A DNA stretch of 64,000 nt from Izhakiella australiensis. Lineage in GTDB: Bacteria > Pseudomonadota > Gammaproteobacteria > Enterobacterales > Enterobacteriaceae. Of this stretch, positions 17,646 to 25,735 are shown in pieces (the first letter of the stretch is position 1; each line of letters begins with the position of its first letter). The stretch spans positions 124,001 to 188,000 of the forward strand of contig NZ_MRUL01000005.1 of the NCBI RefSeq assembly GCF_002006995.1. Direction: 5' to 3'. Below the pieces are notes generated by a model that was given only the letters and a program-made list of their open reading frames with translations, searched no databases and was not told where the DNA came from. The position numbers were made by a program, and so were the translations under genes.

Positions 17646-18599
17646 ATGACCCGTCACGCTAACGGCGCGTTGGATGTCGTCACCATCGGCGAAGCAATGG
17701 CGATGTTCGTCGCCCAGCAGAGCGGCGATCTTGCCGCCGTGGAAAACTTTGTAAAACGCGTCGCCGGCGCCGAGCTGAACGTTGCCATTGGCCTGGCGCG
17801 CCTCGGCCTGAAAGTGGGCTGGGTGAGCCGCACCGGCGATGACAGCTTTGGCAGTTTTGTTCGCCAGCAGCTGGAAAAAGAGCGAGTCGACCAGGGCTGC
17901 GTAACGACCGATCGTCAGCATCGTACCGGCTTTCAGCTGAAAGGGCGCGTGGATGACGGCTCCGACCCGCAAGTGGAGTATTTTCGCCAGGACTCTGCCG
18001 CCAGCCATCTCTCCCCTGCCGATCTTGACCGTGATTATTTTGCTTCAGCGCGACACCTTCACCTGAGCGGCGTGGCCGCAGCGCTGTCAGACGGCTCCTT
18101 TGCTCTGCTACAGCAAGCTGCCGGATATATGAAAGCCGCCGGAAAAACCCTCTCCTTCGATCCTAACCTGCGTCCGGTGCTCTGGCCCGATCGCCAGCAG
18201 ATGGTTCGTCAGCTGAATCAGCTGGCATGCAGCGCCGACTGGGTGCTACCGGGCATCAATGAAGGGGTGATTCTGACCGGCCATCGCCAGCCGGAGGCCA
18301 TTGCCGACTTTTATCTTGAACGCGGGGTACAGGCGGTAATGATTAAAACCGGTGCCGACGGCGCCTGGTACAAAACCGCCCAGGGCGATAAAGGCCAGGT
18401 CGCGGCAATTAAGCCGGAAAAGGTAGTGGATACCGTTGGAGCAGGAGACGGCTTTGCCGTGGGCGTCATCAGCGCACTGCTGGAAGGCAAACGCATTGAA
18501 GAGGCGGTACGCCGTGGCAACCGCATCGGCTCGCTAGCGATTCAGGTCAGCGGCGACAGCGAAGGGTTACCCAACCGCCGCGAGCTGGGTGATTACTGA
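17646..18599 (+). CDS. kguK: 2-ketogluconokinase KguK
   Basis: This 317-residue PfkB-family sugar kinase is read from the ATG at 17646 behind GAGGAG. Earlier in-frame starts lie inside kguE and are rejected. The PfkB signatures are GAELNVAIGLARLG near the N-terminus and DTVGAGDGFAVG near the C-terminus, with the catalytic Asp in the latter. By operon context it phosphorylates 2-keto-D-gluconate to 2-keto-6-phosphogluconate in the cytoplasm. A 2-keto-3-deoxygluconate kinase role is the main alternative, because the subfamilies are close. The kguE-kguT-kguD neighbours favour the first reading. Confidence 0.87.
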   Translation: MTRHANGALDVVTIGEAMAMFVAQQSGDLAAVENFVKRVAGAELNVAIGLARLGLKVGWVSRTGDDSFGSFVRQQLEKERVDQGCVTTDRQHRTGFQLKGRVDDGSDPQVEYFRQDSAASHLSPADLDRDYFASARHLHLSGVAAALSDGSFALLQQAAGYMKAAGKTLSFDPNLRPVLWPDRQQMVRQLNQLACSADWVLPGINEGVILTGHRQPEAIADFYLERGVQAVMIKTGADGAWYKTAQGDKGQVAAIKPEKVVDTVGAGDGFAVGVISALLEGKRIEEAVRRGNRIGSLAIQVSGDSEGLPNRRELGDY

Positions 18600-18669
18600 C
18601 GATCAGCACTACCCCGCTGAATTTCATAACGCGCAACAGAATACACCCTGTTTGCCAGAGGGCTTAACG

Positions 18670-19953
18670 ATGAAAGAACATATTATCGCGCCAAAACGCT
18701 GGTGGTTTATCATGCCCATCGTGTTTATTACCTACAGCCTGGCGTACCTCGACAGGGCGAACTTCAGCTTCGCTTCCGCCGCAGGAATCAATGAAGATCT
18801 GGGTATTACCAAAGGCATGTCTTCACTGCTGGGCGCCCTGTTTTTCCTTGGTTACTTTTTCTTTCAGATCCCCGGCGCAATCTACGCCGAGCGGCGCAGC
18901 GTTAAAAAGCTGATTTTTTGGTGCCTGATACTGTGGGGCGGCTGCGCGTCTTTGACCGGCATGGTAAGTAATATTGCCATGCTGGCGCTGATTCGCTTTG
19001 TGCTCGGCGTGGTTGAGGCGGCAGTAATGCCGGCGATGCTTATCTACATCAGCAACTGGTTTACCAAAAGCGAACGCTCGCGCGCGAATACCTTTCTGAT
19101 TCTGGGAAATCCCGTCACCGTATTATGGATGTCGGTGCTTTCCGGCTACCTGATCGATGCCTTTGGCTGGCGGGAAATGTTTATTTTTGAAGGTTTTCCG
19201 GCGGTTATCTGGGCCATCGCCTGGTGGTTTATGGTGCAGGACAAGCCGGAGCAGGCAAAATGGATGAGTGCCGAAGAGAAAACCGCGCTGAAAGAGAAGC
19301 TGCAACAGGAGCAGGAAGGCATTAAAGCGGTACGTAACTACGGCGAGGCGTTTAAAACCCGCAACGTTATTCTGCTGTGTCTGCAATATTTCACATGGAG
19401 CATCGGCGTGTACGGTTTCGTGCTCTGGCTACCCTCTATCTTGCGTAACGGTACGCAGATGGGCATGGTAGAAGCAGGCTGGCTATCGGCGGTGCCTTAT
19501 CTGGCGGCAACCCTGGCGATGATCGCGGTGTCATGGGCCTCCGATAAGCTGCAAAATCGCAAACTGTTTGTCTGGCCGCTGCTGCTGATTGGCGCGCTGG
19601 CCTTTTTAGGTTCATATTTTGTCGGTAGCGGAAATTTCTGGCTTTCCTATGCGCTACTGGTCATTGCCGGCGGCGCCATGTATGCGCCCTACGGCCCGTT
19701 CTTTGCCATCATACCGGAGATGCTGCCGCGCAACGTTGCCGGCGGCGCCATGGCGCTGATTAACGCCATGGGGGCGCTGGGATCTTTCCTCGGCTCGTGG
19801 ATTGTCGGCTACCTGAACGGCGCCACCGGCAGCCCGGCAGCCTCTTACATTTTTATGGGCGGCTCGCTGCTGTTCGCCGTGGTGCTGACCGTTATCGTCA
19901 AGCCCGCAAACAACAAGCGAACGGCACCCGCACACAATGCCAGACACGCTTAA
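18670..19953 (+). CDS. kguT: 2-ketogluconate transporter KguT (MFS, ACS family)
   Basis: This 427-residue, 12-helix major facilitator protein is read from the ATG at 18670 with AGAGGG upstream. In-frame starts further left overlap kguK and lack a ribosome site. Family marks are YLDRANFSFA in helix 1, and RFVLGVVEAAVMPAM and GWREMFIFEG in the first half. It belongs to the anion:cation symporter family. Its place between the kinase and reductase of the kgu operon makes 2-ketogluconate uptake across the inner membrane the likely role. Confidence 0.87.
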   Translation: MKEHIIAPKRWWFIMPIVFITYSLAYLDRANFSFASAAGINEDLGITKGMSSLLGALFFLGYFFFQIPGAIYAERRSVKKLIFWCLILWGGCASLTGMVSNIAMLALIRFVLGVVEAAVMPAMLIYISNWFTKSERSRANTFLILGNPVTVLWMSVLSGYLIDAFGWREMFIFEGFPAVIWAIAWWFMVQDKPEQAKWMSAEEKTALKEKLQQEQEGIKAVRNYGEAFKTRNVILLCLQYFTWSIGVYGFVLWLPSILRNGTQMGMVEAGWLSAVPYLAATLAMIAVSWASDKLQNRKLFVWPLLLIGALAFLGSYFVGSGNFWLSYALLVIAGGAMYAPYGPFFAIIPEMLPRNVAGGAMALINAMGALGSFLGSWIVGYLNGATGSPAASYIFMGGSLLFAVVLTVIVKPANNKRTAPAHNARHA

Positions 19954-20001
19954 TCCGGCGGGCCTGCTGGCCCGTTGCCACCTATTTTACAGGGAGAAAC
20001 C

Positions 20002-20976
20002 ATGAAGCCTGCCATCATTCTGTATAAAACCCTGCCTGACGATTTACGCCAGCGACTGGACGAACATTTCAGCGTCACCGAAATTAACGGCCTGACGCCG
20101 GAAAACGTCGAAAAATATGCCGACGCTTTTCAACAGGCCGAAGGGCTGCTCGGCACCGGCGGTAAAGTGGACGCAACCTTACTGGCGGCGGCGCCAAAGC
20201 TGCGCGCGGCCTCAACCGTTTCGGTCGGCTATGACAATTTCGACGTTGAGGCGCTAAACCAGCGCGGCGTGGTGTTAATGCATACTCCAACGGTGCTAAC
20301 AGAAACCGTTGCCGATACCATGATGGCACTGGTGCTGGCATCTGCCCGTCGGGTCGTTGAGCTGGCGGAGTTAGTCAAAGCTGGCGGCTGGACCGGCAGC
20401 ATCGGGCCGGATCTATTCGCCACTGACGTGCATCACAAGAAAATGGGCATTCTCGGCATGGGGCGCATCGGTATGGCGCTGGCGCAGCGCGCCCATTTTG
20501 GCTTCGGTATGGATATTCTCTACCACGCCCGCAAGCCGCATCCTGAGGTTGATAGCCGCTATAACGCGCGTTATACCGACCTTGAAGCCCTGCTGCGCGA
20601 GTCTGATTTCGTCTGTATCAGCCTGCCTTTAACCGAGCAGACCCATCATCTGATTGGACGCGAACAGCTAACCATGATGAAGAAAAGCGCCATTCTGATT
20701 AACGCCGGGCGCGGCCCGGTGGTTGATGAGCCGGCGCTGATTGAGGCGCTGAAGCAGGGAGAAATCTATGCCGCCGGACTGGACGTGTTTGAAAAAGAGC
20801 CGCTCCCCGCAAGCTCCGGCCTGCTTGCGCTGCCGAACGTCGTCGCCCTGCCTCACGTTGGCTCCGCCACCCATGAAACCCGTTATGGCATGGCCCGTGA
20901 TGCGGTAGATAATCTGATTGCAGCACTCAGTGGCAAGGTGGAAAAAAACTGCGTTAATCCGCAGGTACTGAAGTAA
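20002..20976 (+). CDS. kguD: 2-ketogluconate / 2-hydroxyacid reductase (KguD/GhrB)
   Basis: This 324-residue NAD(P)H-dependent D-2-hydroxyacid dehydrogenase is read from the ATG at 20002 behind AGGGAG. It is strongly similar to E. coli Ghr[40 protein letters not shown] and [12 protein letters not shown]. The Rossmann motif GILGMGRIG and the catalytic Arg/Glu/His set are present. In the kgu operon it would reduce 2-keto-6-phosphogluconate to 6-phosphogluconate, which enters the pentose phosphate and Entner-Doudoroff routes. GhrB-type reduction of glyoxylate, hydroxypyruvate or free 2-ketogluconate is equally compatible with the sequence. Confidence 0.88.
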   Translation: MKPAIILYKTLPDDLRQRLDEHFSVTEINGLTPENVEKYADAFQQAEGLLGTGGKVDATLLAAAPKLRAASTVSVGYDNFDVEALNQRGVVLMHTPTVLTETVADTMMALVLASARRVVELAELVKAGGWTGSIGPDLFATDVHHKKMGILGMGRIGMALAQRAHFGFGMDILYHARKPHPEVDSRYNARYTDLEALLRESDFVCISLPLTEQTHHLIGREQLTMMKKSAILINAGRGPVVDEPALIEALKQGEIYAAGLDVFEKEPLPASSGLLALPNVVALPHVGSATHETRYGMARDAVDNLIAALSGKVEKNCVNPQVLK

Positions 20977-21352
20977 CAAACCGTGGCGCAATAAGATATA
21001 AACGCCAGGCAGCACGTCGGCAGGCCAGCAGGTGAAAACGGCCTGCCACCTGCCGGCTTAATCATTTTGGCGTCAGGATGTCACCCCGCAGCGGACGAAA
21101 TACCCTGCACTGAGCTGAAACAGACTATGCAGTAATAATGAAACGGTTTGGCCATCCGACAGGCAGGCGGATAATCACTGGCGTTTGCCAATGTAATCGG
21201 CGTGTATTTGCGTAATATCACTAACACTCCAGCCTGGAGGCTGACAGAATAAAAATAAAGAATTAATAGTTGGTGCGTGAGTTATTAATTTTAATGCTAA
21301 ATAATATAATTCTCTGCAGCAGGTTAACGGCTAAAAATAACTGTGCTAATTT
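20977..21352. other. intergenic region after the kgu operon
   Basis: These 376 bases hold no credible gene. GGCAGGCC and GGCCTGCC (about 21018-21048) can form a stem that may end the kgu transcript, although no U-run follows. Further right are CTCCAG-C-CTGGAG (21227-21239) and an 8-bp inverted repeat AATTAATA (21261-21268) / TATTAATT (21283-21290), both of unknown meaning. Confidence 0.5.
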
Positions 21353-21496
21353 TCACAGAGCCATGTAAAGCGAAATCATTACCAGCCAGAAGATAGTGCA
21401 AAGTGAGAGCATAGCAATCCAGACTGCACGCCGGTTAATTTTATTTCCATGCTGTTCTTTGCTAAATGACAGCGATTTTTTTGCTATAACAGACAT
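21353..21496 (-). CDS. small YmiA-like single-pass membrane protein
   Basis: This 47-residue protein is read from the ATG at 21496, preceded by GTGGAG. A longer in-frame start at 21538 has no ribosome site. A basic N-terminal half (KINRRAVW) is followed by one membrane helix (IAMLSLCTIFWLVMISLY). The layout and the RRAVW...FWLV pattern resemble E. coli YmiA (46 residues), whose function is not established. It stands alone between the kgu operon and ibpA. Confidence 0.6.
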   Translation of the reverse strand: MSVIAKKSLSFSKEQHGNKINRRAVWIAMLSLCTIFWLVMISLYMAL

Positions 21497-21710
21497 AATA
21501 TATCTCCACTTTAACCCGCAACGTTCTAATATGGTCACACGCTTACATGATTAATGACTGGCAATTAACAATCAGATGTAAAGTAAGCTTGTCGTCATTT
21601 TTTTGACGCCTGCCCCGTGAAGCTATAGTGGCTTTTTTTATTAAGGTGGGATATTTGACAAGTACGAAATTTTTCTTCAGCGTAATCTGGCTGAACGGCG
21701 CAGCAAACAG

Positions 21711-21736
21711 TAAGGGAGGGGTTTCCCCCTCCCTTA
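21711..21736 (-). terminator. stem-loop downstream of ibpA
   Basis: TAAGGGAGGGG and CCCCTCCCTTA form a perfect 11-bp stem with a TTTC loop, 17 bp past the ibpA stop. The U-run on the minus strand is poor (CTGTTTGC), so termination strength is uncertain. Confidence 0.65.
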
Positions 21737-21753
21737 TGGCTTCTGGCTGAAGG

Positions 21754-22170
21754 TTATTTCAGGATTTCAATGCGGCGCGGCTTCATCGCTTCAGGCACGA
21801 TGCGTTCCAGATCGATGTACAGCAGGCCCAGTTCAAGGCGGGCATCGCGCACCTGAACGTGATCGGCCAGCTGGAATTTGCGCTCGAAGTTACGCTCGGC
21901 GATACCCTGATAGAGGTAAGTTTTTTCAGCCTGCTCTTCAGGATGAGAGCCGCGCACGGTCAGCATGTTGTCATGAGCGGTAATATCCAGCTCTTGCTGG
22001 GCAAAACCCGCCACGGCAATCGTTATACGGTATTTATTTTCTGACACCAGCTCAACGTTGTACGGAGGATAGCCGCCGTTACTTTGATTCTGGTTAGATT
22101 CAAGCAGGTTGATCAGACGATCAAAACCAATAGAAGAACGATACAGCGGTGCGAGGTCAAAGTTACGCAT
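21754..22170 (-). CDS. ibpA: small heat-shock protein IbpA
   Basis: This 138-residue alpha-crystallin-type holdase co-aggregates with unfolded proteins for DnaK/ClpB recovery. It is nearly the same length as E. coli IbpA and shares the N-terminus [47 protein letters not shown] and the C-terminal RRIEI anchor motif. No ibpB follows; the next gene is a small membrane protein. A lone ibpA is the state reported for Erwiniaceae, where the single protein does the work of the IbpA/IbpB pair. The 5' leader carries thermometer and sigma-32 signals. Confidence 0.97.
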   Translation of the reverse strand: MRNFDLAPLYRSSIGFDRLINLLESNQNQSNGGYPPYNVELVSENKYRITIAVAGFAQQELDITAHDNMLTVRGSHPEEQAEKTYLYQGIAERNFERKFQLADHVQVRDARLELGLLYIDLERIVPEAMKPRRIEILK

Positions 22171-22176
22171 TTTTAG

Positions 22177-22194
22177 CTCCTGATAATCAGCAAG
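22177..22194 (-). promoter_or_regulatory. ROSE-type RNA thermometer core of ibpA
   Basis: On the minus strand CTTGCT (22189-22194) lies just upstream of the Shine-Dalgarno AGGAG (22177-22181). Imperfect pairing of a UUGCU-type motif with the ribosome site is the hallmark of ROSE elements in enterobacterial ibpA leaders. Upstream leader stems were not folded. Confidence 0.7.
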
Positions 22195-22277
22195 ATTTTA
22201 CATTTACCTTCCATAATGGACAGGCATGGGGTCCGGCGTTGCTGCCCTGTCGGCACAGCGCTCCGTGGCCACGTGAA

Positions 22278-22307
22278 TAAAATGGTGCTGAACGCGCAGT
22301 TTTCAAG
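22278..22307 (-). promoter_or_regulatory. sigma-32 promoter of ibpA
   Basis: On the minus strand CTTGAAA (22301-22307) is followed after 15 bases by CCATTTTA (22278-22285). This fits the heat-shock consensus CTTGAA / CCCCATnT with one or two mismatches, about 110 bp before the ibpA ATG. Confidence 0.7.
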
Positions 22308-22362
22308 ACGGATTATGGTTTTTTTTAGCCAAAATTTACCAATAGCGTACACTCAAGGAAAC

Positions 22363-22422
22363 GTTACCCACCGGGACTGAGCCACCACAGAGTGGCCGGG
22401 ATGACCTCCCGCCCGCGGTAAC
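22363..22422 (+). other. structured leader upstream of yidQ (possible three-way junction)
   Basis: GTTACC (22363-22368) pairs with GGTAAC (22417-22422). This would close two internal hairpins: GCCAC-CACAGA-GTGGC (22381-22396) and GGGA-TGACC-TCCC (22398-22410). It lies 36 bp upstream of yidQ. It was found by eye and matches no RNA family I can name. Confidence 0.4.
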
Positions 22423-22458
22423 TTAACTCAGCCTGATAAGCAGGACTGTAGGGATTAC

Positions 22459-22827
22459 ATGATGATAGTGCCAAAAAAACCCCGCACAGCGGGAATTGTT
22501 ATCTGCCTTTCACTGGCCGGCAGCGGCTGTTCCAGCGTCATGACGCACACCGGTCCCGATCAGGGCTATTATCCCGGCACCCGCGCCAGCGCCAGTATGG
22601 TCGCCGACAGCAATAACGGCTGGCCGTTGCGCTCGCTGGCCGCGATCGATCTGCCCTTCTCCGCGCTGATGGATACGCTATTGCTGCCTATGGACTATAT
22701 CCGCAGCGGTAGCGATAAATCTAAGGACTCGCCGCGAGAGCGGGTGCTGCGCAGTGAAAAACTCTCAGGCACCAATGAAAGCCTGTCGCAGGCGACGCCA
22801 TTGGCGGTTAACGGCCATCCGCAATAA
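22459..22827 (+). CDS. yidQ: YceK/YidQ-family lipoprotein
   Basis: This 122-residue protein has a signal sequence and a Cys in GSGCSSVM as the probable lipidation site. The residue at -3 is Gly rather than the usual Leu, so the lipobox is weak. The family block continues with YYPGTRAS, then a LRSLAAIDLPFSALMDTLLLPMDY segment typical of DUF1375 proteins. E. coli YidQ also neighbours ibpA. Its function is unknown. It is probably anchored to the outer membrane. Its 3' end overlaps the 3' end of yidR by 20 bp on the other strand. Confidence 0.85.
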   Translation: MMIVPKKPRTAGIVICLSLAGSGCSSVMTHTGPDQGYYPGTRASASMVADSNNGWPLRSLAAIDLPFSALMDTLLLPMDYIRSGSDKSKDSPRERVLRSEKLSGTNESLSQATPLAVNGHPQ

Positions 22828-24070
22828 ATATTTGCTGCCAGCCATCAACCTGACGCAGAAAAGCGATATAGCGCCCGTCCGGCGACCAGACCGCCGCGTC
22901 GCCGACTGGCGCCAGCCTGGAGCGCGGCGTCAGGCGCTGCATTTCCCCGCTTTCGGCCTCGACCTGCATCACGCTGTTATCGCAGATAATCGCCAGCTTG
23001 CCGCCCTGAGGATGCCAGCTGAACGCCGACTGCATTGACCATTCGCTGTGGGTTATCTGACGCGGCTCCCCGCCTGAAGGGGCGATGCCCCACAGCTGGA
23101 CGATGCCCTGATCATCCTTCATCAGAAAAGCAATTTCGCTGCCGTCCGGCGCGCTGCGCAGCCAGTGGCGCGGCTGGTTGACCAGGCCGGGCCACCGGCG
23201 CTGATGGGTAAATGTCAGGCGGCGCTGCATCACGCCGGCAGGCGGCGCTGGCAGCGCGGCAGGGGTACCCTGCAACGGCTGTGCGCCGGCAATGGCGAAA
23301 TCGGCATCGGCCTGCGGCAGATCGACGATAAACACCTCCGCTACCTTTTCTCCCTGCGCTGAGCGCGTATCACCAATAAATGCCAGCGCTGAATGCTGCC
23401 GGCTGCCGTCAGTACGCAAATAGCCGTGCAGCCCCACCCAGCCCTCTTCATAGGCGCGATCAATCTCGTCGCTGCCCGCACGCGGTTCGGGGGGGGTCTG
23501 GCTGACCAGCACGCAGAAATGGCTGCCATCATATTCACGTGGATGCTGCTTCGGCGGGCGTACGGCCTTCAGCGGCACCGCTACGCCGACGTTGCGCAAA
23601 TCGCGTTTGATATCAAGCTGGTGCATCACCTGGTCGTTATAAGTAAAGCTGATGCGTTCGCCGTCCGGGCTGTAAACGTGGACGTGCGTACCGCCGCGCA
23701 GGGCGCCGGGCGTATAGGGTGGGGTGATATCACAGGCGTCCAGGGTTTGCGCGATGCCCGCCTGCACCACCACGCCACGGCGGTGATGAAAATCATAATG
23801 CCCGCGCAGATCGGGATATTCCGGGCCGTGGATCGCCAGATAGCGCTGAGGAAGCGTCGGGCTGGCGGTCACCACCCCCACGTGCGCGCCATCGCGAGCG
23901 GTATAAAGAATTTCGCGCTCACCGCTCAGGCTGACGCGCTCAAGGGTCAGGCCGCTGAAGGAAGATTGTGACGGCCGCACATCATAGACCAGCCACTGGC
24001 TGTCGGCCGTCCAGACGTTAATATTGGTCAGTTGATGATTTCGCGGCGCGAAAGTGAGCTGTTTTTCCAT
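22808..24070 (-). CDS. yidR: YidR, beta-propeller protein (DUF3748)
   Basis: This 420-residue protein is read from the ATG at 24070 and is close to E. coli YidR throughout. Shared blocks are KQLTFAPRNHQLTN at the start, HYDFHHRRGV, YTPGALRGGTHVHV and QHPREYDGSHFCVLVS. YEEGWVG and RRLTFTHQRRWPGLV are also conserved. Repeated WSPDG-type strands (VWSPDGRYIAF at the end) suggest a TolB/WD40-like propeller related to oligogalacturonate lyase folds. No signal peptide is visible. The function is not established. It converges on yidQ as in E. coli. Confidence 0.93.
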   Translation of the reverse strand: MEKQLTFAPRNHQLTNINVWTADSQWLVYDVRPSQSSFSGLTLERVSLSGEREILYTARDGAHVGVVTASPTLPQRYLAIHGPEYPDLRGHYDFHHRRGVVVQAGIAQTLDACDITPPYTPGALRGGTHVHVYSPDGERISFTYNDQVMHQLDIKRDLRNVGVAVPLKAVRPPKQHPREYDGSHFCVLVSQTPPEPRAGSDEIDRAYEEGWVGLHGYLRTDGSRQHSALAFIGDTRSAQGEKVAEVFIVDLPQADADFAIAGAQPLQGTPAALPAPPAGVMQRRLTFTHQRRWPGLVNQPRHWLRSAPDGSEIAFLMKDDQGIVQLWGIAPSGGEPRQITHSEWSMQSAFSWHPQGGKLAIICDNSVMQVEAESGEMQRLTPRSRLAPVGDAAVWSPDGRYIAFLRQVDGWQQIFIADGR

Positions 24071-24234
24071 ATTAAAGCGTCCTGAATAAATCACTTGCCG
24101 ACAAGCTACGCTAATTGACCGGACGATGCAGCCCCTTTAAGTAACGCGCTCCGTCTCGCCCACCCGCAATATGTCGCTAATGGCACCCAGCAGCGCGACC
24201 GCGGCGATATAGGCCTGCGCCGCTGCCGATGCCG

Positions 24235-25560
24235 TTATCGTTTCCAGGGTGCTTTCTGCGTCTTGTCGGATGAGGCTGCCCTGCCCTCAATCATGCGTGT
24301 TGAACCAAGTTTCAGCCCCAGCAGGCCGCCGATAATCAGCGCCGCCACCACGATCATCAGGCCGTTGTCATAGCTGCCGGTAACATCTTTAATTCGTCCC
24401 ATAATCGGCGGAAAGCCCAGCCCGGCGATGTTGGCCACCGCATTAATAAAGGCAACCGACGCGGCGCCGGCTACGCCCGCCACCGTTTCAGTGGTCACCG
24501 CCCAAAAGACCGGGGTAATCGCCCAGTTAAGGCCGACCATCAGCACCAGCAGCAAATACGCTACCAGCTGTTGATGCACCAGCAGTGCCGCCAGCAATAG
24601 CAGCCCGGACGCCAGCAGCGGCAGGCCGAGGTGGCGCGCGCGCTCGCCGCTACGGTCCGAATGAGAACCATTGAAATACATAAACAAACAGGCAAACAGA
24701 AACGGCACCGCCGCCAGCAGACTTACCGTCAGATTGCTGCTGTCAGGGGCGACGCCTTTGACGATCAGCGGCAGGAACAGGGTGATGCCAATGGTGCCAA
24801 ATGCTTGCAGCAACCACAGCAGGCTGAGAGCCCAGACCCGGCCGCTTTTTAACGCCAGCCACCAGCGATGATCCTGTACGGCGGCCTGCTGTTCATCCTG
24901 CTGCAAGGTCACTTTCAGCCAGTCGCGCTGGGCAGCACTCAGCCATTTGGCCTGCTGCGGGCTGTCCTCAAGATAAAACCAGCTGACGATCCCCAGAAAG
25001 AAAGCCGGCAGCCCTTCCAGTAAGAACAGCCAGCGCCAGCCTTCAATGCCCAGCATGCCATGCATATTGAGCAGCGAACCGGACAGCGGCAGGCCGATCA
25101 CCGACGCCAGCGCCGCGCCGATATAAAACAGTGACATCGCCCGCGCCCGCTGCGCGCGCGGATACCACTGCGACAGGTAGAAAATGATACCGGGGGTAAA
25201 GCCCGCTTCCGCCGCACCGAGTAAAAAGCGCATAACGTATAGCTGGACGGGTGTTTGCACCAGGCTCATTCCCGCCGCAATGATGCCCCAGCTAACCATA
25301 ATGCGAGCAATCCAACGCCGGGCGCCAAAGCGGGTAAGCAACACGTTGCTTGGCACTTCGAAAATAATATAGGTGACGAAAAAAATGCCGGCGGCGATGC
25401 CGTACATTTCCGCATTCATCGCCAGATCGGCGTTCATTTGCAGCGCAGCGACGGAGATATTAGCGCGGTCGATATACGCAATCAGATAAAGCAGCATAAT
25501 AAATGGCATGATTCTGCCATCCATTTTTTTGATAGTGCTTTTTTGCAGATGTTCTGTCAT
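24235..25560 (-). CDS. MFS transporter of the ACS family, in the dgoT position
   Basis: This 441-residue, 12-helix transporter has YIDRANISVAALQMN in helix 1, FEVPSNVLL, and RFLLGAAEAGFTPGIIFYLSQWYP. These place it in the ACS family branch of phthalate/hydroxy-acid permeases. It follows dgoD, where E. coli has dgoT, but its sequence is clearly of a different branch from DgoT, which begins around CYVDRANLAVA with different downstream blocks. It is separated from dgoD by 175 bp containing two strong palindromes, so it may have its own promoter. D-galactonate uptake is likely from context. Another sugar acid is possible. Confidence 0.8.
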   Translation of the reverse strand: MTEHLQKSTIKKMDGRIMPFIMLLYLIAYIDRANISVAALQMNADLAMNAEMYGIAAGIFFVTYIIFEVPSNVLLTRFGARRWIARIMVSWGIIAAGMSLVQTPVQLYVMRFLLGAAEAGFTPGIIFYLSQWYPRAQRARAMSLFYIGAALASVIGLPLSGSLLNMHGMLGIEGWRWLFLLEGLPAFFLGIVSWFYLEDSPQQAKWLSAAQRDWLKVTLQQDEQQAAVQDHRWWLALKSGRVWALSLLWLLQAFGTIGITLFLPLIVKGVAPDSSNLTVSLLAAVPFLFACLFMYFNGSHSDRSGERARHLGLPLLASGLLLLAALLVHQQLVAYLLLVLMVGLNWAITPVFWAVTTETVAGVAGAASVAFINAVANIAGLGFPPIMGRIKDVTGSYDNGLMIVVAALIIGGLLGLKLGSTRMIEGRAASSDKTQKAPWKR

Positions 25561-25598
25561 GTTTTACCTCTCACGGAATTGCAGCGTAAGGCGAGGCA

Positions 25599-25622
25599 CC
25601 GGATTAAATTTAATTAATCCGG
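25599..25622. promoter_or_regulatory. inverted repeat upstream of the MFS gene
   Basis: CCGGATTAA (25599-25607) and TTAATCCGG (25614-25622) form a perfect 9-bp inverted repeat with a 6-bp AT spacer, 39 bp upstream of the transporter start. It looks like a repressor operator. Its regulator is unknown. Confidence 0.5.
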
Positions 25623-25712
25623 CAGGTATATTTTATTTATTTTATTGCCCGCACAGAGCCACAGAGGCGGCCAACTGAGCGGGCGTTAATCCTGCTGAAG
25701 CAATGGCTCAGT

Positions 25713-25730
25713 TAGCCTGCATGCAGGCTA
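25713..25730. repeat. 18-bp perfect palindrome downstream of dgoD
   Basis: TAGCCTGCATGCAGGCTA is a perfect palindrome 5 bp after the dgoD stop. It has no U-run on the minus strand, so it is either a weak terminator of dgoRKAD or a protein-binding site for the downstream transporter gene. Confidence 0.5.
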
Positions 25731-25735
25731 TTTCT

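Noticed and set aside
22363-22458. Molybdenum-cofactor riboswitch upstream of yidQ
   Set aside because: A TGACCTCCCG stretch recalled that RNA family, but the rest of the consensus is absent and yidQ is unrelated to molybdopterin.
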